A stretch of DNA of 64,000 nt from Thuidium tamariscinum (Eukaryota > Streptophyta > Bryopsida > Hypnales > Thuidiaceae): assembly GCA_947034885.2 (NCBI GenBank), contig OX344749.2, positions 41,507,682 through 41,571,681 of the forward strand, written 5' to 3'. A model generated the notes under the pieces. It did not search any database. It was given only the letters and a program-made list of their open reading frames with translations, and was not told the DNA's origin. Position numbers and translations under genes: made by a program. Positions 11,901-24,365 of the stretch are shown piece after piece; within the stretch, counting starts at the first letter, position 1; each line of letters starts with the position of its first letter.

Positions 11901-14502
11901 GCACTGTGCTGCAATTGTCTGAGCTCAAGCCAGAACTGTGGAAATTATGGCAGACTGAAGGCAGCTGGGGCAGTGCTGATAGCTAAACTTGCGACGGGTG
12001 CTTTGGCCTGGGACGACATTTGGTTTGGAGGCCAAACCAAGAATCCATGGAACATTTTCGAAGGCAGCACTGGATCGTCTGCTGGGCCAGCTGCCAGTAC
12101 ATCTGCAGGTACTTGCATCTTCATTAATTTCACTGCCAAGGACATTAGACTCAGGTGCTTCAAATAGAAACTCGTGTCGGGAGGAGTTAATGGCGGGCGC
12201 TCCACTTTGGCCATACCGTCATTGTGGCAGGTAACGTTCCGTTTGCAATTGGTGGGGAGACGGTCGGGTCCATCACATATCCATCTTCTCGTACCGGCAT
12301 AACTGGCTTGCGTCCTACCTTCGGAATGGTGGGAAGATCCTGGACTATGAGCTTAGCCGAGAGCCTGGTAAGTGTACATGAAGATTTCTGTCTCCATCGG
12401 TTCCTGCTACACAGATTTATCCTGTTAGTGCGTGTGCACTTAGTTATCAAAATCACACTGATGTAAATGAGGGCAGGCTGAAATGCTATTGCATTTTACT
12501 AATTTTCACAAAAAAATATTCTGTAGTGACACCAATAGGATAATAATATCTGCGTAGCTGATCAACCTTTGTAAGTAATCGCTGTATGACAGCTATCAAC
12601 CTTCTGATATCATAGTGAGTCTCATTAATCCAATATTTTGCAGGATAAAATTGGTCCTCTTTGTCGATCTGCTGCCGACTGCGCTGTAGTACTCGACATA
12701 ATCAGGGGCAAGGATCCAAGAGACTGGTCATCAGAGAATATTCATTTGAAAGACCCATTCTCTGTGGACACCACCAAGCTGACAGTGGGATACCTTCCAG
12801 ATGCAGACATGGGGGTAAGTTTCTCTTGGGGATTCCAAGTCTTTTATGTTCAAGAAAAGCTGATGCAATTTGAAAACTAGACAGCGTTTGTGCTTGTAAT
12901 GTACTGCATTTTGTCACAAATAAGTGAATTTAGTTCATCTCACCAGTTCTTTGCATCACTCGTTCTTTGGTGCTGAGGCACAGGATACTAATTTTCCGTC
13001 ATTTTAAGAATTTTAAGATGTCTAGGAGTTGAGGGAACTTCTAAAGAGCTGTGGAGAATTCTATGGGTGCAAGAGGAAAATCTGTTGAGATCAATTTTTT
13101 CCCCACTATATATGCATTTCTTATGCAATCATTCAAAGTCTCGAGTTTAAAGTGGAAGGTTGTATTGTACACCACTTTATTAAGTGACAGTTGATAACCC
13201 CATTTCCATTCGAAGATAAGTGGTCATAGGCACTATGTATTAGCCATGTCGTGCCTACACGCACCTTGCTACTCGAAGGCTAACCAAATCTATGAATACT
13301 GTAGACGAGTTGCAAGCTGCTGGTAACAGGGGAAAATAGACGGGGATCAGGTCTCCATCACTTTTTCTATCTTACATGAAACTGAGCTAATTCGGTATTT
13401 GGTGCTACATCAAGGTGGTAAAAGCCCTTGCAGAGAAAAAGGTGAACATGGTCCCATTCAATCTGAATTACACTGTGACTTCAGCGCAATTTGTACTCAA
13501 TGTAACAATGGACGTGGAGATTCTGGCGCACTTTGACCACTGGCAGCGAGCAGGTCAAGATGCTGACTTCGAGGATCAGACGGGGTGGCCAGTTGAGCTT
13601 CGGCGAGCTCGCCTAATTTCTGCTGTGGACTACGTCCAGGTGAGGAATTCTGGTTTTCTCCGTTTTCTTGAATTTTGAAGTGAACCCCGAAGTGCCGAAA
13701 TGGCCGAAAGCGGACGCACCCATGTCTGTAGGGGTTGAAATAGAATCATGTAGGAAGCATCAAGGAAGGTTATCAAAATATACCAACAGAATGAAGAATT
13801 TCTACCATACATTCATTAAGAATAGAAACGAGTTACTATAATTGACTACTAGCTTTCAAATGGACCTTCTGCTTTTGCTTAACCACTTAGAGCCTTAGAG
13901 GATAAGCCAACAATTTCAATGCCGAACTCCGAGAGTACTATGGTGCTGTACAGGTACTGTATTACAAAGGTTTCGCACATTCCAAAAATTACTAAGTAAA
14001 TGTGCTGCCCTTGTGCAGGCACAAAGAGTTCGTGGGATTCTGGCTCATGAAGTTAACGACATCATCCAAAAGCAGGGGATAGATGCATTTATTGGAAACG
14101 CAACAGATTGGGAGAAAGTATGTGTCGGCAATCTTGTGGGCTTGCCAGTCATAGTGATACCCACTGGCCTCAAGGAGATAAGTGGTACTCGACGTCGGAT
14201 TACCATCCAAACCGGCATATATGGTGCTCCCTATCAAGATGGAACGGTATGAACATTTCCTCAACGCAGAATCTAACCTCACTTTAGAGTCGTTATATAT
14301 TTCTGAAGTATCTTAAAAAAAAGGACTTAATGCTCTGTTCATTGCTTTCCGTAAGTAGAGATTGCAGAGAATTAAAGCCTCACAATTTGATTTGATGTGT
14401 CCCCAGGTTCTAGCTTTAGCAATTGCGTATCAATCAGCAACAAATCACCATCTTCAGCGTCCACCTGTTGACAACCTTGGTCCTGGAGATCTCTGTTGTT
14501 AG
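8991..14502 (+). CDS. Secreted FAS1 (fasciclin)-amidase fusion protein
   Basis: Fourteen exons join in frame: 8991-9134, 9582-9834, 10012-10088, 10388-10597, 10721-10945, 11090-11172, 11364-11464, 11566-11689, 11954-12108, 12231-12367, 12644-12814, 13415-13639, 14019-14246, 14407-14502. All introns are GT-AG and the product is 742 aa. Residues 1-28 look like a signal peptide. Residues ~60-210 are a FAS1 domain, with TFTVFAPSDKA near 81 and VSIADLLAENGVLHVVDNVL near 173. From ~300 on it is an amidase-signature hydrolase with the Lys-Ser-Ser triad visible: Lys in HGIPYGLKDI (~375), Ser in GSTGSSAGP (~447) and Ser in GGETVGSI (~471). It therefore probably hydrolyses an amide in the wall or secretory pathway; the substrate is unknown. 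The junction lies inside one continuous frame, at the 10597/10721 splice. The acceptor of exon 2 is the least certain. Confidence 0.88.
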
Positions 14503-16179
14503 CCTGATCGTTCGGCACTTGGGTACCAAATACTGGTTTTACTTGCCTTTGCGAGGGATGATGTTCTTTACATAACATTGTAAGTTAACCCTGATATGCC
14601 AACATTATCAAAGTCCTGTACTCTGAATGCTTTATATTCCATTGAAAATCAATGGAATTTTGTTTGTTAAGTTTTTGAGAGATTAATTTAGATGTCATCC
14701 ATACTCCATACAAACACTAAGTGACAACAACATTGGTAAAGTAACCCAAACTAAGCTGAAGTTAAGACCTGTCTTGTTGTCATAGATTTTCACTCCAGAA
14801 TCAATGCCAACCCTACATTTGGGTGGTATTCACTCCAAAATGTACACCTACCCATATTGGTTCCCTAGATTGCACAATCCTTGCACAGCATTGGAGTTTC
14901 GAATGATGATAAATGTGTTTTACGACAACAAATCTCTCACCAACACAAACTCTGAATCTTGATTACAATTGTATTGAGTTTTGATAATTCGCAACTAAGT
15001 TACTTGGGAACTGAATGGGACTCAAGGACCAAATCATTCTACGAAATTTCCTTCAAATTTACAGTATCAACAATAGACGATTGATCTCGGGAGTTTATCA
15101 ATCTGGGGTGTCAGCCGGAAGCTCGAGCAGAATGGAATGCGGGTTTCTCGGGCCAAAGTACTGTTGGCACTGATCTCTTCGGAATCCAGTGAGGGTCCTG
15201 CTCCAGAATCCATTGCATGCAGTCGATGGAGTATCGAATGAATCGTGCCTCGAATGTGTCTTGGACGACCTCACTCAAGTACGTGCTCACCACTTTCATT
15301 TCTTGATCATAAGCTAAACTGCACTGCACTGTAGCTTCTAGAATTTACAGAATGTACAGGCTAGGAAAGGAACTAGGAAACAGGAAAGAAAGAGCCTCGA
15401 TAAGGGAGACGACATGTCAAACCTTTAACTAGGCGAGAGGCAAGGTGATGTTATTTTCAAGACAAGACTGGTTTAATTGACCACCTTGTTTACTAGACTT
15501 AATTATGCTCAATCATGCTTAATCATGAAGAGGACGCTAGAATGCTACAGAAAAAACAGCAAGATTACGAGATATGAACATGCTCTCCACTTCTAATGCT
15601 TCGCTGCGACCTCGATGGAAATGGGATCCATTGAGGTTAAGAGGTACTCCGTTCTGATATGTTTGTTACCACAGCATTCCGGGGAAGCTGTCTGCCGGTG
15701 AATTGCAGATTGTGAATGTTTGCAGCCCAGATGTCTGATCTGCAAGGTCAGGAGATAAAGTAAATAGAATTAGTATACCCCAGAAGGAAGCAATCAGATC
15801 TGCAGCAGAACAGATAACTTCAGATCCATATTAATTGAGAGTCAAGAAATTCATGAGTATATATTATAACTCAAAATTGGAGCCAGTTATAGAAATTAAA
15901 GTACATTCTTCACTGCATCATAGAACTCTGTTTTTCACAGCAAGCTCCAAATTTGAGTTTCCAGTTACGCGATCGCTTCAGCTAGCTAGAGAACCTCCAG
16001 ATTCAAGACAAATAAAATGGATTCGGAGACGTTAGCGAAGAAACTTACAGATCTTAGGAAGAGGTGATATGTGCTGATGGTATGTAAGCTTGCCCTTCTT
16101 TCAGTAGAACACTTAAACGTAAGTTACACTATTGATGTTTGAATTGGAATGATCTTTCTTCATTCTCCCCCACATCAAC
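14503..16179. other. Intergenic DNA between convergent genes, with one unexplained open frame
   Basis: The stretch lies between the 3' ends of the FAS1-amidase gene and the zinc-finger gene. A 72-codon minus-strand frame at 15111-15329 has protein-like composition (YSIDCMQWILEQDPHW near its middle) but no family I know. It could be a terminal exon or a gene relic. Nothing else is visible. Confidence 0.4.
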
Positions 16180-18640
16180 TTAGCATACCGGATGACGACT
16201 GCGCTTGTGCGCAACAAGGTTACACTTAAATGCAAACTTCATGCCACAGCCTGAGCAAATAATGGGCTCCCCACACAACTTCTCATGGTCTCGCACATCT
16301 ACCTCAATGTGGAACCTGAACACAAATTTCGTTACTCGAATTAGCAGGTACACAATTTTTTTCAGCAAGGCTCACCTCAATAATAATCCAGAAGCAAAAT
16401 ACTTTACAATGAATCGTCAAATAGCTATTTTTTTCAACAAACAAGCACAGACGTACGGATGCACCAACATCGTGCATGCCATCCGAAAGAGCAAGCTAGA
16501 CAAGTATCTAGAACACGAAAGGAGCTAATATAGTGAGGTTTCCTGTTGCCAAAACAGGACTACTTAGTTTTCTACAAACTTAAATTGCCAAACTGAAGAA
16601 AAATTTCTGACCACACACCTCTTCGCACATTTCCGGCAGGCGTGCCTCTTCTCGCCCTCCGAGTGCTTGCGTCCGAAGTGCCTGCGAAGCTCGTACAAGC
16701 CCACGAACGTCTTGCAGCAAGTGGGGCAGCGTGCCGGAATCTTCTTGTTGTGCCCCGCCTTGATGGTCGATCCAGTAAACAGCACTGTATGATCTGCTGC
16801 TGTTGCAGCGGGCTCCAGTTTTGTTGTTGCTGCTGCTGCAGCAGCAGAACTGGTGTCATTGAAATGCGTTTTGTGGTGCATTCTCATGGTCTGCGGGTTC
16901 TTGAACGTCCTCTGGCACCCCTGGAAGGCGCACTGGTACGGCCGCCTGTTGTGGATCCAGTCGAGGGGCACCATCACGGCTTCTTGCTGCATTGACCAGG
17001 AAAACAAAACCTTGCCGTTATGTTAGCATATAATGCCTAGTCCGAGTTTTGAGGCAACTCTCTCGGTGGATGGTCCAAATTAAAGAAGATTTCAACCCTT
17101 CCAGTGAATCCTTCAATAAACCAAATATATGAAATTGAAAGTTCAGGATTACTGGAATTACAAACTGCCGAACACTTATGCTAACCGGAAATCAATCTTG
17201 AGTTCTAACCTGTATCGTATCCCAGTTACCTGCTTCGAGTTTCTGTTCCGTGGCCACGACGTGCTGTCAGGTGAGCTTGCCTTAGCCGAGCAATTCGCTC
17301 TCGTTTCCGATCCTTCTTGCCCAGGCTCGGCCATGTCTGAGATGCCCGATTGTGTGCACCTGCTGCAACTGTCGCCGGAAGTGGAGCTCTGGCTGTCCGC
17401 GTCTGCTGCACTCGGAGTCAAAATGGACTTGAGAGTGCACACCAAGTTGGGGTGCATCACAGGTGGGTGTGGTACCTGGCTGTTCAGGAGAGCTGGAGGA
17501 GAGCTGGAAGGGGTGGAAGGGCAGTCAAATCCTGAAGCACCGTTCAAGAACTCAAGAACTTGGGATTGAGATCTTGTCAAAGTGGACTGGATGCCTCGTG
17601 TCTCGCACTTTAGAAACGGCCCTGGCTCCAAAGTTTCTGTGCATGAATAATACTGCAAGAGAATAAACAAATAGATAGAGAATGTCAGGGCGTTCAATGT
17701 AGAAAGTGAAGCTCTTTGAATTTTGCAAAAGGACACGAAGTATAACTTTCGGAGGACTGAGGCTCAGTAAACTCTGGATATGCTTGGTTCATCTCTCAGG
17801 GTTTCTGTCCCTCGGTTGAGGTACGAGGGGTTGTAAAACTAACAGGGATTCTAAAACAGGCAGATGTGTCCCAAGGGATCATCGTAGGCCTTACATGCAT
17901 GCCCATTGTTACAGTTTGCAAACTTCGTGTTGGAAAAAAAGGGTAATTCACGTTCAATGGGCATGCATTTGTGGGCAAATCTGTCAAGAGAGAAATGTAT
18001 TCTATTTTGAGGTTGGTGTGAATTTGGAGTCTGTTAATCTCAAGTCCTTCGTCAAGCCCCGAAGGACAAGCTACGGACAAATGATGTCACCAGGACTAAA
18101 TCTATTCGTATTACACCCTTGTTGGTTCCTCAGCTTCTCACCTAAAGGTTATCACATTTCTTGATGATCTCAAGCTCCTCATTTAAGAAACGATCCCTCC
18201 TGACAGGTATTCAGCATTCTACCTTGCAGTTTACAAAATTTTAAAAAGCCTCAAAAAGTTTCCTCAACACGAAAACTACTGATTTTGAGTTATGAATCTC
18301 ATCACGAGGGACAAGAGCTACCGTACAACCACATGGTCTGGGAGTCAAATACAATCAGCTGCATTGATTTGAGTTCAAGCAGCTTCCAAACCTACGACAC
18401 CTTGTTCTGACAGTATGGAATACTCCCCAAGAGTGCCTACCGTAATACTAACAGCTTCAGTTGAAGAACTTAAAAGTCGGCAATGACGCCCACGATCACA
18501 AAGCAAGTCACTCACTTAATTCTGCTCAACCGAATTTGTCAAATTAAAGCTTCAAGTGGAGACAGTGCACTTACCAACATGTCAATCCAAGCATCAGCCG
18601 GGTCCCCATGTGCACACTTTGGAGCTTCGTTCATCAACAT
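16180..18640 (-). CDS. Four-finger C2H2/C2HC zinc-finger transcription factor
   Basis: Four exons on the minus strand join in frame: 18640-18575, 17652-17230, 16986-16619, 16315-16180, for a 330-aa product. The N-terminal half is Ser/Pro-rich and probably unstructured. The C-terminal half holds four fingers. Finger 1 is C-x4-C-x12-H-x3-H (CAFQGCQRTF, ~182). After an Ala-rich linker, finger 2 is C-x2-C-x12-H-x4-H. Finger 3 is C-x2-C-x12-H-x3-C and is split by the last intron (AKR/FHIEVDVRDHEKLC). Finger 4 starts at IICSGCGMKF. Two C2H2 fingers followed by a C2HC finger resemble the plant IDD, WIP and STOP1 groups, but I cannot place it in one. It is a likely nuclear DNA-binding regulator. The 22-codon first exon is the least certain part; its ATG, donor and phase fit. 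Confidence 0.78.
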
Positions 18641-21600
18641 TTTGCATGATAGTTTGAGCCTCAACTGCAACTGCTTAATTGCCTCCCAAAATTCAATAGA
18701 ACAGCAACTACGAGAGCAAGAGTTTCATGCAAGCTGGCCATCAGTCGTCGCTGAAATCTCAAACTCGATCGATACCGAAGATCGAAACTCTGAAATCCAC
18801 CATGTCGGCTCAGATTTCTCGATCGTGTCTGTGCAAAGTCGAGCTACGAGGGTAGTAAACCCCAATCCTAAGCTGAATCCGAGGATCCGAGCCCGCAAAA
18901 CTAAAGCTTTGATGGCCTGCTGTACACGTTAGCAGACATTTATGTCAAAACGATGGTGGACATTCCAGTTGACAAGAGGCGGCAGGGTACGCACTAGCAC
19001 CGTGATCTGATTCTTTTTTTCCTGTCCCCTAGTTTCTGTTTTTGGCCTGTCTATGAAAAAGAAAAAGATTTTCTAGCTGAAGACCTTGATGAAATAATCT
19101 TTGACTCTCCTTGGTAGGGAAGATATTGTGTGTTTTGAATGTTTCATCCTACCGAAAGTCAACCGATAATTTAAGGTAGTGAAACTCCCACCAACATTCG
19201 ACTGATCAGGAAATGGCCGCGCCTGTGGGTCATCCAGGATTGCAGGGAGGTTCGGTTTGTATACTGTAGTTTGTGAAACTGCGCAGAATTTGTTGGGCTT
19301 CCCGAGTTCCCACTCATTTGGATGTTCAAATACCGGTGAGAATTGAAAAGGCGGCTTCCGAAGACTTTGAACCGATCAAAGAAGGGCGGAATTTAGGCAG
19401 AGGCTAATAAAACCTCCGTGAGATGATTGCATTGAATGAAGAACGAGACAATTACTCAACTACTTCGTGCCGTGGCTGCTTGAAATCCAAAAACATTGAA
19501 TGAGGCCCGTTGTGCCGGGAACCAAAGAAAGCCCTCGTTGGATCTTTGGAAAAATCCAATCGATTCAAACCCACCAAGTTTGGCTTCAAACGGCAGAGCC
19601 TATGACCGTGTAGTCAACGCTTTAGTGAGTTTGAACCCTGGAATTTTCTTTGAAATGGCAGCATTCCACAAACTTGCGTCTACGGTGGAAGCACCCGAAA
19701 ACGTCCAAATAAGGAATTCAGCGTTGTTGGAGGCAGCTTTTTCTAAAAATGATATTTTTCTAGTATTAGTGAATGAAAACCATGAATATTCAAAAAAAAA
19801 TAGTTTTTTTGGATGTTGTATGTAATTTCTCTAATTTTTCAAAGTGTTGGCTCCCTTAAACCACTAAAACTGTGCAATAGGTGCACCCAAAACTTAACCC
19901 TATTAAAATCAACAGTAAGCCAATTAGATATTTATATGTGTCCTTGAAATGTGTCAGCCAATTAGAATCAAGTATGTGGCAAATACATTAAGAGAACTCT
20001 ACTAGTACAATTGGGTGAGTCTACAGTCCACTACAAGGGACACGTTTGGAATGGGTTTTTTTCCCTTACATGCTGGAGTTTGAAATCTATTGAAATCATA
20101 GATTTTACACTTAAAGAAAGAAATGAATAGAAACTTGGTATATGGCATAGTTACCACCATTTTGGATTGTAGGTGATTTGATATGATATGAAAACTACAA
20201 TGTGATACCAAAATTTTGGCAATTTGTCATAATACAATTTTTGTCATATGCAATTGTCAATATTTAAATATATATATTTTTGTTACTCTATAGCATCTTA
20301 AGAACTATATATATTTAAAGCAATAAAAAATGATTGAATTTCAATTCATAATTGGAAAAAAAGCTTCTTGTGGAGGGCCATTTAACTTTTAACCCAATAT
20401 GCAAATCCAAGGGAAGTTTGTTTATTTGTTATTTTGAGAATTTTTTTTGTTCCTAGTCTTATATGGCACAATAGGTGATGATGTGGGCAAAAAATCAACT
20501 CAAGGCATAGATCTACTATAATTTTTCCTAAGCAACCAATGAAAGGCATGGAATTTTTTGAAGCCACCAATAAAAATTGAGACATGTCTTGATTTGATGA
20601 TGTCTATTCAAGGCAAGTCTAGTATTTAGTACAAGCTACCTTATGTCTTTGATTTAAATTTTTTTATAAATATTATATGAGTTTTGAAAAATTATGAAAT
20701 TGATCAAGTTGCATTTTTATTGAGTTTGTTAATAGCTTCATAAATATGGGCCTTTGAAAGAATAGGACTAGAAAAAATACCTCTTTAAGATGCTACCACA
20801 TTAAATTTAAAAGGATGGATGCTTATATAACTATATAATTTGCTTAAAGCTTTCATTAGGGGAGATCTAAAAGCATTAAAAGCCCACAAGTTTTTTGAGT
20901 TCTCAGAGTGTAGAATGTGCCTCATCAATGGTTCTATGTGGTTGAGACACTACCACATCATTAAATTTTAATTTTAAATTTTTTTTAAATCATTTCTTAA
21001 ATAAAGAAATTTGATTTTTTTTTTTTTTTTTTCAAAACAGTTTTAAGTCTCTTAACCCTTTTTAGTAGGAGGTTCTGTAACAGGTGTGTTTTTTGCACCT
21101 TTTTTTGCTACACCTAATAACGGGGTTTTCTGATTGAGGCGAAATTCAAGGAGCTGTAGGATTGGAAGTGGTTACAAATACAGATCGTGGCTTGCGGAAT
21201 GCAGTGAGTGTGACTGAGAAATTGCAATCTTCATCACATTCTGAAAAGAGAAATTGAATTGTAGAGACCTCTTTTGATTTCCCCGAATTGGGGAGGTCCG
21301 AAATTGTTGTCCTGCATGTGCATGGAGCATGACACGGAAATTTGAATTTAGGAAAACTTGAAAACAAAAATCGATCATGTGAATGAAAGAGAACATCTAG
21401 CTCAAATTAAGCGTCATTTGCTGAAACAAGGCCTTGATTTCGAGAATGAGATAGACTCTCAAACACACTTGTCTGCATGCAATCTTTTTAGTTTGGGTAG
21501 GGTGCACGATTCTCAGGTTCGCTACAACATCATCTTCACTGAACTAGCTTTCTGAGGGAAAAAAGTAAGAAAATAGTGAATGCTTAGCAAAGTTCGCATC

Positions 21601-23274
21601 CTGACGACAAGATATTGCTTTCGCACTGTAGGTGCAAAAGAATTAGACCTAAACCTACACACTATCTACAAAAACAGAATCGAATTGGATCGAGGATATT
21701 TCAGCTAGAAATTCTACTCGAACAGCGACATTCACAAGCAAATCCAATCAAAGCACAATCAGGAAACAAATCTACCCCACAGCAAATCCTAGAGATTGTC
21801 CCACAAGCAAACCCTGAACCAACGGAGGGAACATACCAGTGAAATTCATGGTGGATGAATCCAGCGGCGGCAATTAAATGTCGGATACAAAACTTCACCA
21901 AATCAATTAAGTTTGCAACCTGTCAAAACTAATCGCTGATGATAACAATTATATTACCTGCAATTAATTGGGATTTGGGAAATGAAGCACATTTTATCCA
22001 GATGAGATCGGTGAAGAGAGAGAGAGAGAAAGAGTACATGAATAGACAAGTTAAGCAATGGCAAGCAAGGAAATAAAACGCAAGGCCTATGACACCGATA
22101 CACCTCACTGCGAACAAGTTCCAGGACTATGGAGGAGTTCAACAAGGAAGCCTCGCAATTAGCCTGAAAATGCAAAAGAAACTTATTGATAGTCGAATGG
22201 GCACCAGTCCGATTCCAACTTATCTATCCCACAAAGAAGTCAATAATATAGGATGCCACATGCCAGGAAAGACTCTACATCGCTTGTTACTTCGCACCGC
22301 CAGAGCTTCAACAAATGAAGAGCAGTTTCCTAGCTCAGAGAGCAACAATCACTCCAACGGAGCAGCATTATTAACTATTTACTATCGTGAAGCCAAACAC
22401 TCTAAAGAGAGACCAGAGAACTGAAGTATCCCTTACTGTATCCAGATCGCGGCAACCATGCGCAATTCGAGAGTGCGCAATTCGCGACCTATCTTGGCAA
22501 CCATTATTACCCACTCTAAATCCTAAAACTGCCACAAACCCTAAGCCTCACTGTAACCTCAATGGATAGTTCTAATTCTAGTCGCATTGAAGGCATTCCA
22601 CGGCTCGCACTCACACAGCTAATCGATCTCTGCAAGAGAAGCATACCTAGACCTCAAACTCAGCGCAGTCTTCTCGCTTGATCAATCTCCCACCTCAATG
22701 GCGCTCTAATTGCAGTCATAAACCCCAATAAACCCTCAATATTTTTCTCTTAAACGTTAAACATAAATTTCTGTATATCTCTGCAGACTTCTACGCACGA
22801 TCTCCGCTGAGAATCATTCAATCCTCAACGCCGATTGAGTGACCTACTGACCTTCGGCATAGCACGGCCAATTGAGATTTCCTTTCGATCGAGAATGAAA
22901 AACAGAAGGTCGACTTCAGGAACGACAGGAAAAAACACTCATCCATTTTATCCGAATATCATCCTCATACTTTCATCCAAGAACAATTCCCTGTTTTCCC
23001 AATTAGGGTTGCTGTCGTAGACGATTGTATAGTCTGTCGGAGTGCAGATGCTTCGGAGCTTTGCTGCTGCGTGGGATAGTGCTCTTTTCGGACCTAGCGC
23101 CGATCGATCGGTTTACGAATTTCATTTCCTTGCCGTGGTGTAGATTTCTCAGTTGGTAGGTTTTTCCAAATCTCGGATTGGTGTGCGTGTTTTCGGGGCG
23201 GAGCGTGATTCTGCGTCGAAGTTTTTAGGGTTTTATTTTTTAGAAACGTTAGCTTACTGATTCTCTCCGGAGAA
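18641..23274. other. Intergenic DNA, no gene seen
   Basis: Several short frames exist (for example 19496-19825 on the plus strand), but none shows a known motif or a splice context I can support. 20200-21060 is strongly AT-rich with long T runs. A (GA)n tract lies near 22013-22032. Telo-box-like TTAGGGTTT occurs at 23225-23233, within the probable LSG1 promoter. Confidence 0.5.
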
Positions 23275-23513
23275 CGGCCGGGGTGAACTGACGCCCTCGC
23301 TCGGCCACTTGGGAAAACGCTGAAATCTTTTATTTTCCACTCATGAAATGTTTTGCAAATTCTGAATTCATATTTACAATCAGAGACCGCAAATTAGCTA
23401 GGGGGTGAAGAGAGTAGGGGTGATCACGGCCCAAACTAGGGGGCTTTTTGTTTTGATTGCAGCTCTGGTAAATCATGGTAAGGCCGAGCGAGGGGGCCAA
23501 TTCACCCCGACCC
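23275..23513. repeat. Inverted repeat of ~30 bp arms, MITE-like
   Basis: The left arm at about 23276-23306 contains GGGGTGAACTGACGCCCTC and ends in GCTCGGCC. The right arm at about 23482-23512 is its inverse with about five mismatches. Roughly 175 bp separate them. No target duplication was found. It sits upstream of LSG1. Confidence 0.55.
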
Positions 23514-24336
23514 TGCAAATGCAGTCTTTGGGAACGTAGCCAGTGCGATTGCATGCTGAAATGTCTGAATGCCTATTTTGTAGCTCTTAATGTAGGCTTC
23601 GAAGACTTTTTTATACATTTTGCGTTAACGACTCGGAAGAGAACAATTAATTTTAACAATTTTAACTCACCTTTTAATCAGTTTCCCCCTCAGCGGGAGA
23701 TCATTTGAAATCTAGGATCAGCGTTGGTGTCGTTGAATTCCCTTGAGGTTGAGCGAGTTTTTGACTTTACTAGGGTTTCGTATTACTTTAGTGTGTAAGC
23801 TTAAAGTTTCTCTTCAATATGCAGTCGTAGACTCGTAGTGATGAACGCTAGTGCGAGTAAATATTCGCGGCGAATGTCCGGCTGTTTGCGTAGTAGCTCA
23901 TGATGTGGGCTTCAGTACTTAGCGTAATAGTCCACTGGATATCAATATTTTGCATTGAAGAATAGTTGAGAGAACAATTAAATTTAATAACCGTCGAATT
24001 AGTTTCCCGTTCTTGTGCTGTTCCGAACAGCACTTTCGAAAATTCTTGCACAGGATTAGAAGAGCCGGTACCCCAAAAGTGTAGAATTTCTTACCATTTC
24101 TTTGGCATATTTGTCCGTAGTTCACAGTGCTCCACCCTACGATGAATTTCAGATAGGTACCTCTGTGCTGGTGACCCATATCTTCTTCCTGTCAAAATCT
24201 TGGATGAAAAATCACTGCATCACATCCGCCAGGTCCTTCTGAAGTCATCCAAATGCCACTTGGAGACACCGTGGGGTTTTTAGGGTTAACTTAAAATGGT
24301 TTGGCTTACAAGGTTCTTGCAACAATTGTGCAGGTT

Positions 24337-24345
24337 TTAGGGTTT
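24337..24345 (-). promoter_or_regulatory. telo-box (AAACCCTAA) upstream of LSG1
   Basis: TTAGGGTTT on the plus strand, 20 bases before the LSG1 ATG, is an exact telo-box. Telo-boxes, often with site II elements, are typical of plant ribosome-biogenesis promoters. A second copy lies at 23225-23233, and a site II-like GGCCCA at 23428-23433. The role in this gene is inferred. Confidence 0.55.
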
Positions 24346-24365
24346 CAAGTTTGAGAGTGGTCGTG

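Noticed and set aside
18483-18932. 149-codon plus-strand open frame
   Set aside because: It overlaps the first exon of the minus-strand zinc-finger gene and shows no motif; treated as antisense shadow.
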